57,063 nucleotides of DNA from an uncultured Dialister sp. (GCA_934216155.1 CAKQBK010000006.1:1-57063); one strand, 5' to 3'; counted from the first letter of the stretch, positions 21,638-29,186 are shown. The notes: generated by a model not told the origin, from the letters alone. A program made the numbers and translations.

Positions 21638-21867
21638 TAATGCTGTTAAGTTAAGGATTTGCGTTAATAGACATGATTCCGCTAGTGGGGACAGGTTGCT
21701 CAAGTTTCTAAGGGTTCTCAGGTTGCTCAGGTTCTCCGAATGTGCCAATAGACGCTAGCGTTATTGGCTCATTCGAGAAACGTGAGAAACCTCAGTATCC
21801 TGAGAAACCTGAGTAACCTTTGCATCAGTAGAAATCATCGCATATTTCGCTTAACTTAATAGCATTG
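21638..21867. mobile_element. Complete 230-bp MITE-like element flanked by a 10-bp direct repeat
   Basis: The tips are TAATGCTGTTAAGTTAAG on the left and, read inward from the right, CAATGCTATTAAGTTAAG (16 of 18 identical). Between them the left arm carries complements of the 9-bp unit, a centre with GCTAGC, and the right arm carries GAGAAACCT-type units, so the whole element can fold on itself. It is flanked by CCCCGGCAGG at 21628-21637 and again at 21868-21877. The uninterrupted host repeat has a single CCCCGACAGG at 29295-29304. This is the expected picture of a transposed element with target-site duplication. No transposase is encoded, so it would need a helper in trans. Confidence 0.88.
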
Positions 21868-21907
21868 CCCCGGCAGGGGAGCCGAGACAGCGGTGTAAAC
21901 TTATTTA

Positions 21908-21950
21908 GGGGCGCACTATTCATATGGCGCCCCAATACCCTATTTTTATA
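21908..21950 (+). terminator. GGGGCGC hairpin with U-rich tail, in the host repeat
   Basis: GGGGCGC at 21908-21914 pairs with GCGCCCC at 21927-21933 and is followed by AATACCC and then TATTTTTATA. The same hairpin plus tail recurs after rnr, gpsA and other genes as part of the repeat. It therefore probably works as a mobile or amplified intrinsic terminator for whichever gene it follows. Confidence 0.5.
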
Positions 21951-21970
21951 AATGACTTATTGATGAGTAA

Positions 21971-22013
21971 CCAAAAAGGGGAGTGTTGACTTGCGTCAAC
22001 GCTCCTCTTTTGG
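21971..22013. terminator. Strong bidirectional hairpin downstream of the adhesin
   Basis: AAAAGGGGAGTGTTGAC, a TTGC loop and GTCAACGCTCCTCTTTT give a 17-bp stem. The only non-Watson-Crick pairs are two G-U type. The A-run on one side and T-run on the other make it usable from both strands. It lies about 440 bp after the adhesin stop and is the best-looking terminator for that transcript. Confidence 0.7.
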
Positions 22014-22025
22014 CGTGCAATTATA

Positions 22026-22220
22026 GTTGTTAGTTGTTGGTTTACCTGCCGGGGCCGTTTGTGGCAACTTGCCTTGGAGAAAGAGGCATTGGTTTAGGGT
22101 TTAAGGTTTAAATGGTATCTCTTAAACCTAAACCCTTAAACCAATAAGGCTTTGCATTTGTACGAATTGTACTATACGAACTCGGGGCGTAAACCAATAA
22201 ACAATGATCAACTAACAACC
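22026..22220. repeat. Family B palindrome (TTGTTAG / GGTTTAG heptads), copy 1
   Basis: The outer arms are GTTGTTAGTTGTTGGTTTA and its near-complement ending at 22220. The inner arms at 22089-22146 are ATTGGTTTAGGGTTTAAGG and its complement. Both arm sets advance in 7-bp steps. Between them lie short non-palindromic segments that recur in other copies (AACTTGCC, GCATTTGT, GAACTCGG). Other copies lie near 22388, 26125, 30299, 31462, 46138, 56213 and 56467. No open frame in it looks coding. Confidence 0.75.
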
Positions 22221-22287
22221 CGCAACGATTATCAATCTAACTTTTTGCTATTGAGAAAGCGAATTCATGAGTATCCATTGACTGGAA

Positions 22288-22327
22288 TAAAAAAAGCAAC
22301 TTTGCATAGGCGGAGTTGCTTTTTTTA
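22288..22327 (+). terminator. Orphan intrinsic terminator
   Basis: AAAAAAAGCAACT, a 12-nt loop and AGTTGCTTTTTTT form a classic hairpin with T-run, but no gene immediately precedes it. The roughly 50 bp upstream (TTGCTATTGAGAAAGCGAAT and onward) resemble the segment at 31620-31670, which also leads into an orphan terminator after a family B copy. The pair may mark the edge of a larger repeated unit or a short untranslated RNA. Confidence 0.6.
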
Positions 22328-22387
22328 TTGGAAATCACCTTGACTTTACTTCTGGCCTATCATACAATTTTTAATACAGTGAAAATG

Positions 22388-22590
22388 GAAAAGTGTTGCT
22401 AGTTGTTGTTGGTTTATATGCCGTGTTCGTAGTACACAACTTGCACGGATATACAGAGTCATTGGTTTAAGGTTTAGGGATTAGTGTTTGAACCATAAAC
22501 CAATAAACCTTAAACCAAGGCCAATTTCATCGTGGCAAGTTGTTATAAACGTTCTCGGCAGGGCATCCTTACAACCAACAACACTTTCCT
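22388..22590. repeat. Family B palindrome, copy 2
   Basis: The outer ends GGAAAAGTGTTG and CAACACTTTCC are complementary. Inside are AGTTGTTGTTGGTTTA and a central GGTTTAAGGTTTAGGG / CCATAAACCAATAAACC core. It is more diverged than copy 1, but the element order is the same. Confidence 0.65.
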
Positions 22591-22664
22591 AAACTAACTT
22601 GTTATTTCTATGCATCATGGATCATGCTGGTAAGTGAAATACATGATGACGGTTGTGTCAGTCG

Positions 22665-22748
22665 GCACATTCGAGGGACCTGAGTAACCTTAGAACCCTG
22701 AGTAACTTGAGAAATCTGTAATCTCTGGGAAATCATGCCTACTGACAC
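22665..22748. mobile_element. Solo right arm of the 9-bp-unit element
   Basis: It starts at GGCACATTCGAG with degenerate 9-bp units (GAGTAACCT, TAGAACCCT, GAGTAACTT), then GGGAAATCATGCCTACTGACAC. It stops abruptly where the second MITE begins at 22749. The missing terminal segment (AAATCCTTAACTTAA class in other copies) suggests that the second element inserted into or deleted the end of this one. Confidence 0.6.
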
Positions 22749-22915
22749 TTAAGGAAACGCTGATTTAATCAAAGAGTTTGAAATTATATGAATTTTTATC
22801 CAAAGCATCGTCAAGAAAATCCTTAAATAGCTCGCTATTCTCGGATTTCCTTTCCTCGCTTTGAATAAAAATTCAAGAATAATTTCAAACCATGATTAAA
22901 TCAGTGTTTCCTTAA
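22749..22915. mobile_element. 167-bp MITE-like element of a second family, upstream of der
   Basis: The terminal inverted repeats are TTAAGGAAACGCTGATTTAA... on the left and TTAAGGAAACACTGATTTAA... read inward from the right, identical at 22 of the first 23 positions. Weaker complementarity continues through GTTTGAAATTAT and TGAATTTTTAT. The outermost TTAA may be a duplicated target rather than part of the repeat. There is no open frame of useful size. It ends 46 bp before the der start codon, so it supplies most of the der upstream region. I saw no second copy in the window. Confidence 0.8.
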
Positions 22916-22961
22916 AAGCATGGTACATTATGCGTGTATTGATATAGAAAGGAAAGGACTC

Positions 22962-24290
22962 ATGAGTAAACCTCTTGTAGCTATTGTGGGCCGGCCGAAT
23001 GTGGGCAAATCTACTTTGATCAATGGTCTGGCGCAGCGTCGTGTGTCCATTGTGGAGGATATTCCGGGAGTAACCCGTGATCGTATCTACTGCGACGTGA
23101 AGTGGCTGAATTATGAATTTACTTTGATTGATACCGGTGGTATCGAGTTTAGAAATGAGAAGGATCAGATTTCCAGTGGCATTCGCCAGCAGGCGGAGCT
23201 TGCTATGGAGGAAGCCGATGTGATTCTTTTCGTGGTGGATGCCAGAGCGGGATTGATGCCTGATGATGAAACCATCGCTCGTCTGCTGCGCCATACGGGG
23301 AAACCGGTGGTACTGGCGGTCAATAAGGTAGATAGTGACAACCAGGAAATGGATGTGTACGATTTCTACTCTTTGGCTCTGGGGGATCCGATCGGTATTT
23401 CTGCAGTGAACCGTTTGGGATTCGGTGAATTGTTGGATAAAATCACCGAAGGGTTCCCAGAGGAAAAGGAAGAGGAGTCGGAGGATATCATCCGCACGGC
23501 TATCGTAGGTCGTCCGAATGTGGGAAAATCCACGCTCATCAATTCTCTTCTGGGCTATGAACGGTCTTTGGTGGCTGATGAAATGGGCACCACCCGTGAT
23601 GCGGTGGATTCGGTTTGGAATTATAAGGGAAAGACTTTTATTCTGGTGGATACCGCAGGGATGCGGAAGAAGAGCAAAATTGATGAACCGCTGGAAAAAT
23701 ACAGTGTCATCCGTTCTATCCGTGCCATCGATAATTGCGATGTGGCTATTTTTGTACTCGATGCCATTGATAAGTTGACTGAGCAGGATAAGAAAATCAT
23801 CGGCTATATTCACGAAGCGGGCAAGGGGCTGTTGCTCTTTGTGAACAAGTGGGATGCCGTGGCAAAGGAAACCAATACCATGGTGGAATTTGAAAAGGAA
23901 ATCAAGCATGGTCTTCCCTTTGCGTCTTATGCGCCGATGCTCTTTGGTTCTGCTTTGACGAAGCAGCGTATCCATCGTTTGGGCGATATGATTTACAATG
24001 TGGCAGAGCAGCAGAGTTTGCGTATTCCTACTTCTGTACTGAATGATCTTTTAGAAGATGCGAAGATGGTCAATCCTCCGCCAGCTCATGCAGGGCGTGT
24101 GGCCAAGATTTACTACATGACTCAGGTAGGGATTCGTCCGCCAACGTTTGTCATGTTTGTGAACGATGCCAATTTGATTCATTTCTCTTATGTTCGTTTC
24201 ATTGAAAATAAACTTCGAGAATCCTTCAGCTTCGATGGGACCCCGATTCGTATTGTGGTACGAAGCAAAAAGGATGGTGGAGAAGAGTGA
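22962..24290 (+). CDS. der: Ribosome assembly GTPase Der (EngA)
   Basis: This essential tandem-GTPase acts in 50S subunit maturation in the cytoplasm. The start chosen is the ATG at 22962, which follows GAAAGGAAAGG. It gives 442 residues beginning MSKPLVAIVGRPNVGKST, whereas the upstream in-frame ATG at 22920 has no ribosome-binding site and overlaps the region beside the MITE. Walker A GRPNVGKST occurs twice (residues 10-18 and 183-191). DTGG and DTAGM are the two G3 motifs, NKVD and NKWD the two G4 motifs, and a KH-like domain forms the last 90 or so residues, ending in a basic tail. The stop overlaps the plsY start (TGATG), so translation is coupled. Confidence 0.97.
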   Translation: MSKPLVAIVGRPNVGKSTLINGLAQRRVSIVEDIPGVTRDRIYCDVKWLNYEFTLIDTGGIEFRNEKDQISSGIRQQAELAMEEADVILFVVDARAGLMPDDETIARLLRHTGKPVVLAVNKVDSDNQEMDVYDFYSLALGDPIGISAVNRLGFGELLDKITEGFPEEKEEESEDIIRTAIVGRPNVGKSTLINSLLGYERSLVADEMGTTRDAVDSVWNYKGKTFILVDTAGMRKKSKIDEPLEKYSVIRSIRAIDNCDVAIFVLDAIDKLTEQDKKIIGYIHEAGKGLLLFVNKWDAVAKETNTMVEFEKEIKHGLPFASYAPMLFGSALTKQRIHRLGDMIYNVAEQQSLRIPTSVLNDLLEDAKMVNPPPAHAGRVAKIYYMTQVGIRPPTFVMFVNDANLIHFSYVRFIENKLRESFSFDGTPIRIVVRSKKDGGEE

Positions 24291-24874
24291 TGGAATCCAT
24301 TCTTTGGGTGGTACTGGCCTATTTCATCGGTGCTATCCCAAGCGGATACATTATCGGACGAGTATTTTATGGGGTGAATCTGAAAAAAGTAGGGAGCGGA
24401 AATATTGGTGCAACCAACGCGTATCGTGAATTGGGCGTGGCAGCAGGACTTTCTGTATTTATTTGTGATTTCTTAAAAGGTTTCATTGCGGTCCATCTGG
24501 GGATGCCTGATCCGACCATTGTGCTGGCTTGCGCTGTTTTTGCTATTGTGGGAAATGACTGGTCTGTATTTCTTCATTTCAAAAGTGGCAAAGGCGTGGC
24601 TTGCGGTGTCGGAGCCTTTGCTTACATTTGCTGGCCTGCTGTGTTGGCGGCATTCCTGGTGTGGCTTGCCATTTTCAAGTGGAAACATATCGTATCTCTG
24701 GGCTCTATCCTGGCGGCTCCGGTGGTTGCCATCGTGATGTTTTTCCTGGATAAGCCTTTGGAATATGTGGGATTTGCCGCTTTTGCAGCGATCATTGTGA
24801 TCGGAAAGCACAAGGATAATATCAAGCGACTTCTGCGAGGAGAAGAGAAGCCGATTTCCAGGGAAAAGAGGTAA
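24290..24874 (+). CDS. plsY: Glycerol-3-phosphate acyltransferase PlsY
   Basis: This integral membrane enzyme transfers an acyl group from acyl-phosphate to glycerol-3-phosphate, the first step of phospholipid synthesis. The ATG at 24290 overlaps the der stop by one base and has GGAG at 24279-24282. A GTG three bases earlier is possible but less well placed. The 194-aa product has several hydrophobic segments and the family motif GSGNIGATN near residue 34. A second conserved loop, HFKSGKGVACGVG, lies near residue 95. The length is normal for PlsY. It is followed 5 bp later by gpsA, which makes its substrate. Confidence 0.95.
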   Translation: MESILWVVLAYFIGAIPSGYIIGRVFYGVNLKKVGSGNIGATNAYRELGVAAGLSVFICDFLKGFIAVHLGMPDPTIVLACAVFAIVGNDWSVFLHFKSGKGVACGVGAFAYICWPAVLAAFLVWLAIFKWKHIVSLGSILAAPVVAIVMFFLDKPLEYVGFAAFAAIIVIGKHKDNIKRLLRGEEKPISREKR

Positions 24875-24879
24875 GACTT

Positions 24880-25890
24880 GTGAAAATAGCCATGATTGGA
24901 GCTGGCGGTTGGGGAACTGCCATGATGATTGAATTGGCCGGTCGCCATGATGACTTGGTGATGTATTGTAGAAATCCGGAAAGAGCGGCAGCGATTCAGA
25001 AGAATCGGGAAAACAAGGATTACTTGCCTGGCTGCCGCATTCCGGTGAATGTGAGGGTCACCAGTGATTTGCAAAGAGCCGTGGAGCACGCCGGTTGCGT
25101 GATTATTTGCACCCCTTCTCAGGTGGTGGAATCCATGGCGGAAAAAATCACACCTTGGTTGGAAAAAGATGCTGTGGTGGTTTGCGCGTCTAAGGGGCTG
25201 GCGGATAACGAAGGACATCGGCTTTCTGAAGTGATTACCGAAAAGGTGAAGGGTATCACTGATAAGATTGTGGCCCTGTCTGGTCCGAACCATGCGGAAG
25301 AAGTGGGGCAGGGACTGCCTTGTGCCACTGTAGCGGCTTCTGCTGTGCCAGAAGCGGTGCAGATTGTGCAGGACCTGTTCATGAGTCCCGTGTTCCGCGT
25401 GTATCGCAGTGAAGATATCCGCGGCGTAGAATACGGCGGGGCTTTGAAAAATATCATGGCCCTGGCTTGCGGCGTGTTGGATGGCATTGGCCTGGGAGAT
25501 AACTGCCGGGCGGCTCTCATGACCCGTGGTCTGGTGGAAATGACTCGCTTTGGCTGCCATTTTGGCGCTGAAATGACTACTTTCTTTGGCCTTTCTGGCA
25601 TGGGAGATCTGGTTTGTACCTGCACCAGCGTGCATAGTAGAAATCACACCGCTGGCATGATGATTGCAGAAGGAAAGACTGCCAAAGAAATCACCGAAGG
25701 AACCAATATGGTGGTAGAAGGCATTCGCACTGCCCAGCTGGTGCATGAAATTGCCCAAAGAGAAGGCATCGATATGCCTATCACAGAAGAAGTATGCCAT
25801 TTGATTCACGGCGACCATTCTGCCTTAGAAGCGTTGGAAGCGTTGATGACCCGGGCGAAAAAAGCAGAATCAGAAACCTATCCGAATTAG
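24880..25890 (+). CDS. gpsA: NAD(P)-dependent glycerol-3-phosphate dehydrogenase
   Basis: It reduces dihydroxyacetone phosphate to sn-glycerol-3-phosphate for PlsY. The start is a GTG at 24880, preceded by AGAGGTAAG. The 336-aa protein opens with the Rossmann motif GAGGWGTA (residues 7-14). It contains LSGPNHAEEVGQGLP near residue 130 and the catalytic-lysine region YGGALKNIMALACGV near residue 186. It completes the der-plsY-gpsA unit, which ends at the terminator at 25942-25988. Both the spacing and the pathway link say it is co-transcribed with plsY. Confidence 0.96.
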   Translation: MKIAMIGAGGWGTAMMIELAGRHDDLVMYCRNPERAAAIQKNRENKDYLPGCRIPVNVRVTSDLQRAVEHAGCVIICTPSQVVESMAEKITPWLEKDAVVVCASKGLADNEGHRLSEVITEKVKGITDKIVALSGPNHAEEVGQGLPCATVAASAVPEAVQIVQDLFMSPVFRVYRSEDIRGVEYGGALKNIMALACGVLDGIGLGDNCRAALMTRGLVEMTRFGCHFGAEMTTFFGLSGMGDLVCTCTSVHSRNHTAGMMIAEGKTAKEITEGTNMVVEGIRTAQLVHEIAQREGIDMPITEEVCHLIHGDHSALEALEALMTRAKKAESETYPN

Positions 25891-25894
25891 TTGG

Positions 25895-25943
25895 CGGTTG
25901 ACAGTTAGCAGTTAACAGTTGACCGATAACCGTTAACCAATAA
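25895..25943. repeat. Heptad array after gpsA (seven 7-bp units)
   Basis: Reading in strict 7-bp steps from 25895 gives CGGTTGA, CAGTTAG, CAGTTAA, CAGTTGA, CCGATAA, CCGTTAA and CCAATAA. The first four are CxGTT-type and the last three are their complement class, so the array is a palindrome centred near 25922. It lies between the gpsA stop and its terminator. Confidence 0.85.
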
Positions 25944-25988
25944 AAGCAGGCGGTAAGCATGTGTGGGGTGCTTACGGCCTGCTTTTTT
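25942..25988 (+). terminator. Terminator of the der-plsY-gpsA unit
   Basis: AAAAGCAGGCGGTAAGC pairs with GCTTACGGCCTGCTTTTTT around a loop of about 10 nt. The T-run follows the stem directly. It lies 51 bp after the gpsA stop. Confidence 0.85.
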
Positions 25989-26040
25989 AGTGGCTGGTGA
26001 CCAGAGGCTAATAGCTAGCCCCTAGGGATTAGGAAATAGT

Positions 26041-26120
26041 GAGGAGTTAGGAATTAGGAGTGAGGAGTGGTGGAAGGGGCGCACAAAATTGGGAAGCGCC
26101 CCAATACCTCTTTTTATATG
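26041..26120. repeat. Family D unit: AGGAGTG heptads plus GGGGCGC hairpin
   Basis: GAGGAGT, TAGGAAT, TAGGAGT and GAGGAGT heptads lead to TGGTGGAAGGGGCGCAC, a short loop and GCGCCCCAATACC with a TTTTTATAT tail. The same composite (heptad arm, GTGG, GC-rich hairpin, AT tail) occurs after the adhesin, rnr, smpB, tgt, both racemase genes, the first M20 gene and the second M20 gene, with different heptad sequences. Confidence 0.7.
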
Positions 26121-26124
26121 CAAT

Positions 26125-26308
26125 TGGTTGTTTGTTGTTGGTTTATATGCCGGGCTGTTTTGGGCCAATTCGCCGAGGAGAAAGTGGCATTGGTTTAGGG
26201 GTTAAGGTTTGCAAGTAATTCCTAAACCCTAAACCTTAAACCAATGACGCTGTGCATTTGTGCGAAATGTATCAAAAGAACTTGGAATGTAAACCGATAA
26301 GCAACTAC
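26125..26308. repeat. Family B palindrome, copy 3
   Basis: GGTTGTTTGTTGTTGGTTTA opens it. The core GGTTTAGGGGTTAAGG pairs with CCTTAAACCAATG, and GTAAACCGATAAGCAAC closes it. The spacing of the conserved inner words (CGAGGAGAAAGTGGCATT; TGCATTTGTGCGAA) matches copy 1. Confidence 0.7.
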
Positions 26309-26334
26309 GCTGTTCTCAATCTCTGGCGTTTATT

Positions 26335-26412
26335 GGCTCATTCGAGAACCCTGAGAACCCTTTAACTTTCAGTGAAATCATGACTGCTAACGCAAGTCCT
26401 TAATTGAATGAT
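26335..26412. mobile_element. Solo right arm of the 9-bp-unit element
   Basis: It starts with GGCTCATTCGAGAACCCT, then GAGAACCCT. It has the distal sequence TCAGTGAAATCATGACTGC and a degenerated tip ending TCCTTAATTGAATG. Only two 9-bp units remain and no left arm is present. Confidence 0.6.
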
Positions 26413-26424
26413 ATGGGGAGAAAG

Positions 26425-26512
26425 TGTCATTGGTTTAAGGTTTGCGGTTTATGGGCAATCCGAAAACCGAAAACTGTAAACTGTAAACTGTAAACTGTAA
26501 ACCTATAAGTGA
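26425..26512. repeat. Partial family B copy with CTGTAAA heptads
   Basis: The left half, GTCATTGGTTTAAGGTTTGCGG, is normal for family B. The right half has become four consecutive ACTGTAA heptads instead of the usual complement. It looks like a hybrid of two heptad classes, and it lies just upstream of the secG promoter. Confidence 0.65.
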
Positions 26513-26539
26513 CCACCTGCATTTCATACCATTTCTCCC

Positions 26540-26568
26540 TTGACCGGTACGCCAGAGTAGTATAAAAT
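26540..26568 (+). promoter_or_regulatory. Probable sigma-70/sigma-A promoter for secG
   Basis: TTGACC at 26540-26545 and TAAAAT at 26563-26568 are separated by 17 bp. The -10 box is 77 bp upstream of the secG start codon. It is the clearest consensus promoter in this part of the window. Confidence 0.7.
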
Positions 26569-26644
26569 AAGGTTTGATATTGGCTTTATATTTCTATATA
26601 CGTATCTGTCTTAGGAAAAGGGCGGATATGGAGGAGGATTTACG

Positions 26645-26884
26645 GTGAAGTACTTTTTGATCGGTTTAACCATGGTGATTTCTTTACTGGTTATTGTTGT
26701 TGTTGTAGCACAGGAATCTAAGCAGGCTGGCATGGGCAGTGCCATCGGCGGTGGTGCAGAAGGTGGTGCTGTAGGCGGCAAGACCAGAGGCAAGGATGCT
26801 GTTCTTTCCAAATTTACAGTCGTATTTGGCATTCTCTTTGCTGTGCTTTGTCTCGTACTTGGCAGATATATGAATACTTTCTGA
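26645..26884 (+). CDS. secG: Preprotein translocase subunit SecG
   Basis: This small membrane subunit of the SecYEG channel stimulates SecA-driven export. The 79-aa protein starts at a GTG at 26645 behind a strong GGAGGA at about 26630. It has two membrane segments, residues about 3-22 and 57-74. They are joined by a Gly-rich loop (GMGSAIGGGAEGGAVGG) that is typical of SecG. It has its own promoter and terminator, so it is probably monocistronic although rnr follows on the same strand. Confidence 0.93.
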   Translation: MKYFLIGLTMVISLLVIVVVVAQESKQAGMGSAIGGGAEGGAVGGKTRGKDAVLSKFTVVFGILFAVLCLVLGRYMNTF

Positions 26885-26897
26885 TTGTGAATCGAAG

Positions 26898-26928
26898 GGC
26901 TTGCCTAATAAAGAGCAAGCCTTTTTTT
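26898..26928 (+). terminator. secG terminator
   Basis: GGCTTGC at 26898-26904, a 10-nt loop, GCAAGCC at 26915-26921 and seven Ts. It is a compact canonical intrinsic terminator starting 14 bp after the stop. Confidence 0.9.
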
Positions 26929-26933
26929 CATAT

Positions 26934-27073
26934 CAGTAGGTAGTTGGCGGTTAGCAGTAGGCAGTTGGCAGTAAACAGTTAGCAGTAAACAGTTGGCAGT
27001 AAACAGTTAGCAGTTAACTGTTAACTGTAAACCGTAAACCGTTAACCGTTAACCGCGAACTATTAACTGCGTA
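26934..27073. repeat. Twenty-unit uninterrupted heptad array between secG and rnr
   Basis: The 140 bp from 26934 to 27073 divide into exactly 20 heptamers with no phase slip. The first half uses CAGTTAG, CAGTAAA, CAGTTGG and CAGTAGG. The second uses their complement class CTGTTAA, CTGTAAA, CCGTAAA and CCGTTAA. The switch falls at CAGTTAACTG, so the array folds as one long imperfect hairpin. It ends 25 bp before the rnr start codon and so forms most of the rnr leader. Confidence 0.92.
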
Positions 27074-27098
27074 CTTATAAGTAATAGGAGAATTTCTT

Positions 27099-29138
27099 AT
27101 GGAAGAGAAGAAAACGCTTTTATCCTATAAACCAGGTGTGGTGCTCCAGGGGGTATACAAATCCTATGGTCGGTTTGGCTTTTTACTGACCGATGAGGAC
27201 CATGAAGATGTATATATTGCTGACGCAGACCATTTGAATGCAGTCAACAATGACACCGTAGAAGTAAAAACAAAGAAAAGTGAAAGTGGTCGGCACAATA
27301 CGGAAGGCCGTATCACAAAAGTGTTAGAAAGAGCCAACGATACCTTTGTATGCACCTACGAAATGGTGGAAGATGGCGGTGAAGCGGTGCCTATCGATGA
27401 AAAGGTAGACATGGTGATTTTTATCCCCGAAGGGGCAGATATGCAAGCCACTACTGGGGCTCGCGTGATGGTGGAAGTGACCAAGTGGCCCGGCGAATGG
27501 ACCGACGCAGAAGGCAAAGTGACGGAAGTCATCGGTTATAAAGGCGATAAAGGTCTCGATATCGATATCATTGTGGCCCAGCATCGCCTGCCTCATGAAT
27601 TTTCTGAGAAATTGCTGGACGAAGCGGAAAATCTGCCTCGGGATATTCAGCCCGGAAAAGGGGTCAAAGATTTCCGAGATCTTCCTATTGTGACCATCGA
27701 CGGACCAGACTCCAAAGATTTGGATGATGCGGTGTATTGCGTCAAAAAAGACAATGGCCATTTCCAGCTGGGGGTACATATTGCTGATGTGTCCCGCTAT
27801 GTGACCAAAGGTTCCCTTTTGGACGAAGAAGCCTATCACAGAGGAACCAGCGTGTACCTGGCAGACCGGGTCATTCCTATGCTGCCGTTCCAGCTCTCCA
27901 ATGATCTGTGCAGCTTGAATCATGATGAAGATCGCTATGCTATGTCCTGCGTGATGGATGTGGCTCCCGATGGCACGGTAAAGACCGAAGTGATTTCTCC
28001 TTCTGTGGTTCGGGTGGCTCGTCGTTGCAATTATCCGGAAATCAATAAGGCTTTCCAGGAAGGTTTGGCACCGGCAGATTTGAAACCCTTCCTGCCTATG
28101 TTGGAAGATTTGAAAGAATGTGCCGATTGCCTGAGAAATAATAGAACCCAGAGAGGCGCACTGGATTTCGATTTCCCAGAATACAAAGTGGTTCTTGATG
28201 AAGATGGGGTGCCGCTGCGCATTGAAAAACGCATTCGTGGCGATGCAGAAAAAATGATCGAAGATGCCATGATTGCGGCCAACGAAGCGGTGGCTCGTTT
28301 CCTGGAAAAGACCGGTCATACATCGATTTACCGTGTTCATGACCATCCGGATGCAGAGAAATTGAATTCCCTTCGTCGACTCATCGAAATCATGGGCGTC
28401 AATATCCAAATTCCGAAAGACCCAGAACCGAAAGACATCCAGAAACTGTTGGCAACCGTCAAAGGGGAAGACATCGAAGCGGTGGTTCAGGTGATGACCC
28501 TGCGGAGCTTGCCACAGGCTTGCTACAGCACGGAAAATAGCGGCCATTTCGGTATCGCCAGTGAATGTTATACCCATTTCACATCCCCGATTCGTCGCTA
28601 TCCTGACTTGATGGTTCACCGTCTCATTCGTCAGGCCTTATCGGACGAACTGAATAAAGCGCAGCTGAAACGACAGACCGAATTCCTCCTTCGTGCGGCC
28701 GACCATTGCTCTGAAACAGAACAGAATGCCACCGATACAGAACGTGATGTGGATGATCTGAAGATGACCGAATACATGGTTCCTTTCGTAGGAGAACCCT
28801 TCGATGCCCATATCACTGGCATTACCCGGTTTGGGATTTTCGTAGGCCTCGACAATGGCGTAGAAGGGCTGATTCACATCGATTCCATGGATGATGATGA
28901 ATACATGTATCAGGAAGATACCATGACCATGAAAGGTCGCTTCTCTGGCACCACCTACGCCATGGGCATGCCTGTCCGGGTCACCTTGGTGAAAGCCGAT
29001 AAAGAACGACGGGAAGTGGATTTCATCATGGGCGAAATTCATTCTCCATTGAACTTGGAAAAGAAAACCAGAAGCTCTTCCAAATCCCATTCCCATTCCA
29101 AGAAGAGCCAGAAGAAAAATAAGAAGGGAAGGAAATAA
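27099..29138 (+). CDS. rnr: Ribonuclease R
   Basis: This processive 3'-5' exoribonuclease acts on structured RNA and, with SmpB-tmRNA, on non-stop mRNA. The ATG follows TAATAGGAG. The 679-aa protein has a cold-shock-like domain near residues 16-70 and an RNB catalytic domain whose acidic cluster runs from Asp201 to Asp210 (IDGPDSKDLDDA). It also has the conserved HFTSPIRRYPDLMVHR segment near residue 488 and an S1 domain near residues 566-648. The tail (649-679) is Ser/Lys-rich. It lacks the N-terminal winged-helix extension of longer RNase R proteins, as in many shorter Firmicute versions. The gene pair with smpB downstream is conserved in Firmicutes. Confidence 0.95.
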   Translation: MEEKKTLLSYKPGVVLQGVYKSYGRFGFLLTDEDHEDVYIADADHLNAVNNDTVEVKTKKSESGRHNTEGRITKVLERANDTFVCTYEMVEDGGEAVPIDEKVDMVIFIPEGADMQATTGARVMVEVTKWPGEWTDAEGKVTEVIGYKGDKGLDIDIIVAQHRLPHEFSEKLLDEAENLPRDIQPGKGVKDFRDLPIVTIDGPDSKDLDDAVYCVKKDNGHFQLGVHIADVSRYVTKGSLLDEEAYHRGTSVYLADRVIPMLPFQLSNDLCSLNHDEDRYAMSCVMDVAPDGTVKTEVISPSVVRVARRCNYPEINKAFQEGLAPADLKPFLPMLEDLKECADCLRNNRTQRGALDFDFPEYKVVLDEDGVPLRIEKRIRGDAEKMIEDAMIAANEAVARFLEKTGHTSIYRVHDHPDAEKLNSLRRLIEIMGVNIQIPKDPEPKDIQKLLATVKGEDIEAVVQVMTLRSLPQACYSTENSGHFGIASECYTHFTSPIRRYPDLMVHRLIRQALSDELNKAQLKRQTEFLLRAADHCSETEQNATDTERDVDDLKMTEYMVPFVGEPFDAHITGITRFGIFVGLDNGVEGLIHIDSMDDDEYMYQEDTMTMKGRFSGTTYAMGMPVRVTLVKADKERREVDFIMGEIHSPLNLEKKTRSSSKSHSHSKKSQKKNKKGRK

Positions 29139-29186
29139 ATAACTGATGACTGGTAGGCTAATCATTCATTCGCTTTTGATAGATAA

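Noticed and set aside
22152..22343. 63-codon open frame downstream of the adhesin
   Set aside because: It begins in a family B element and ends inside an orphan terminator, with no ribosome-binding site.
22920..22961. Upstream ATG for der
   Set aside because: No ribosome-binding site, and the extension is unlike Der N-termini. The ATG at 22962 follows GAAAGGAAAGG and gives the canonical start.
26934..27073. CRISPR array
   Set aside because: The repeats are 7 bp and contiguous with no spacers, and no cas genes are present.
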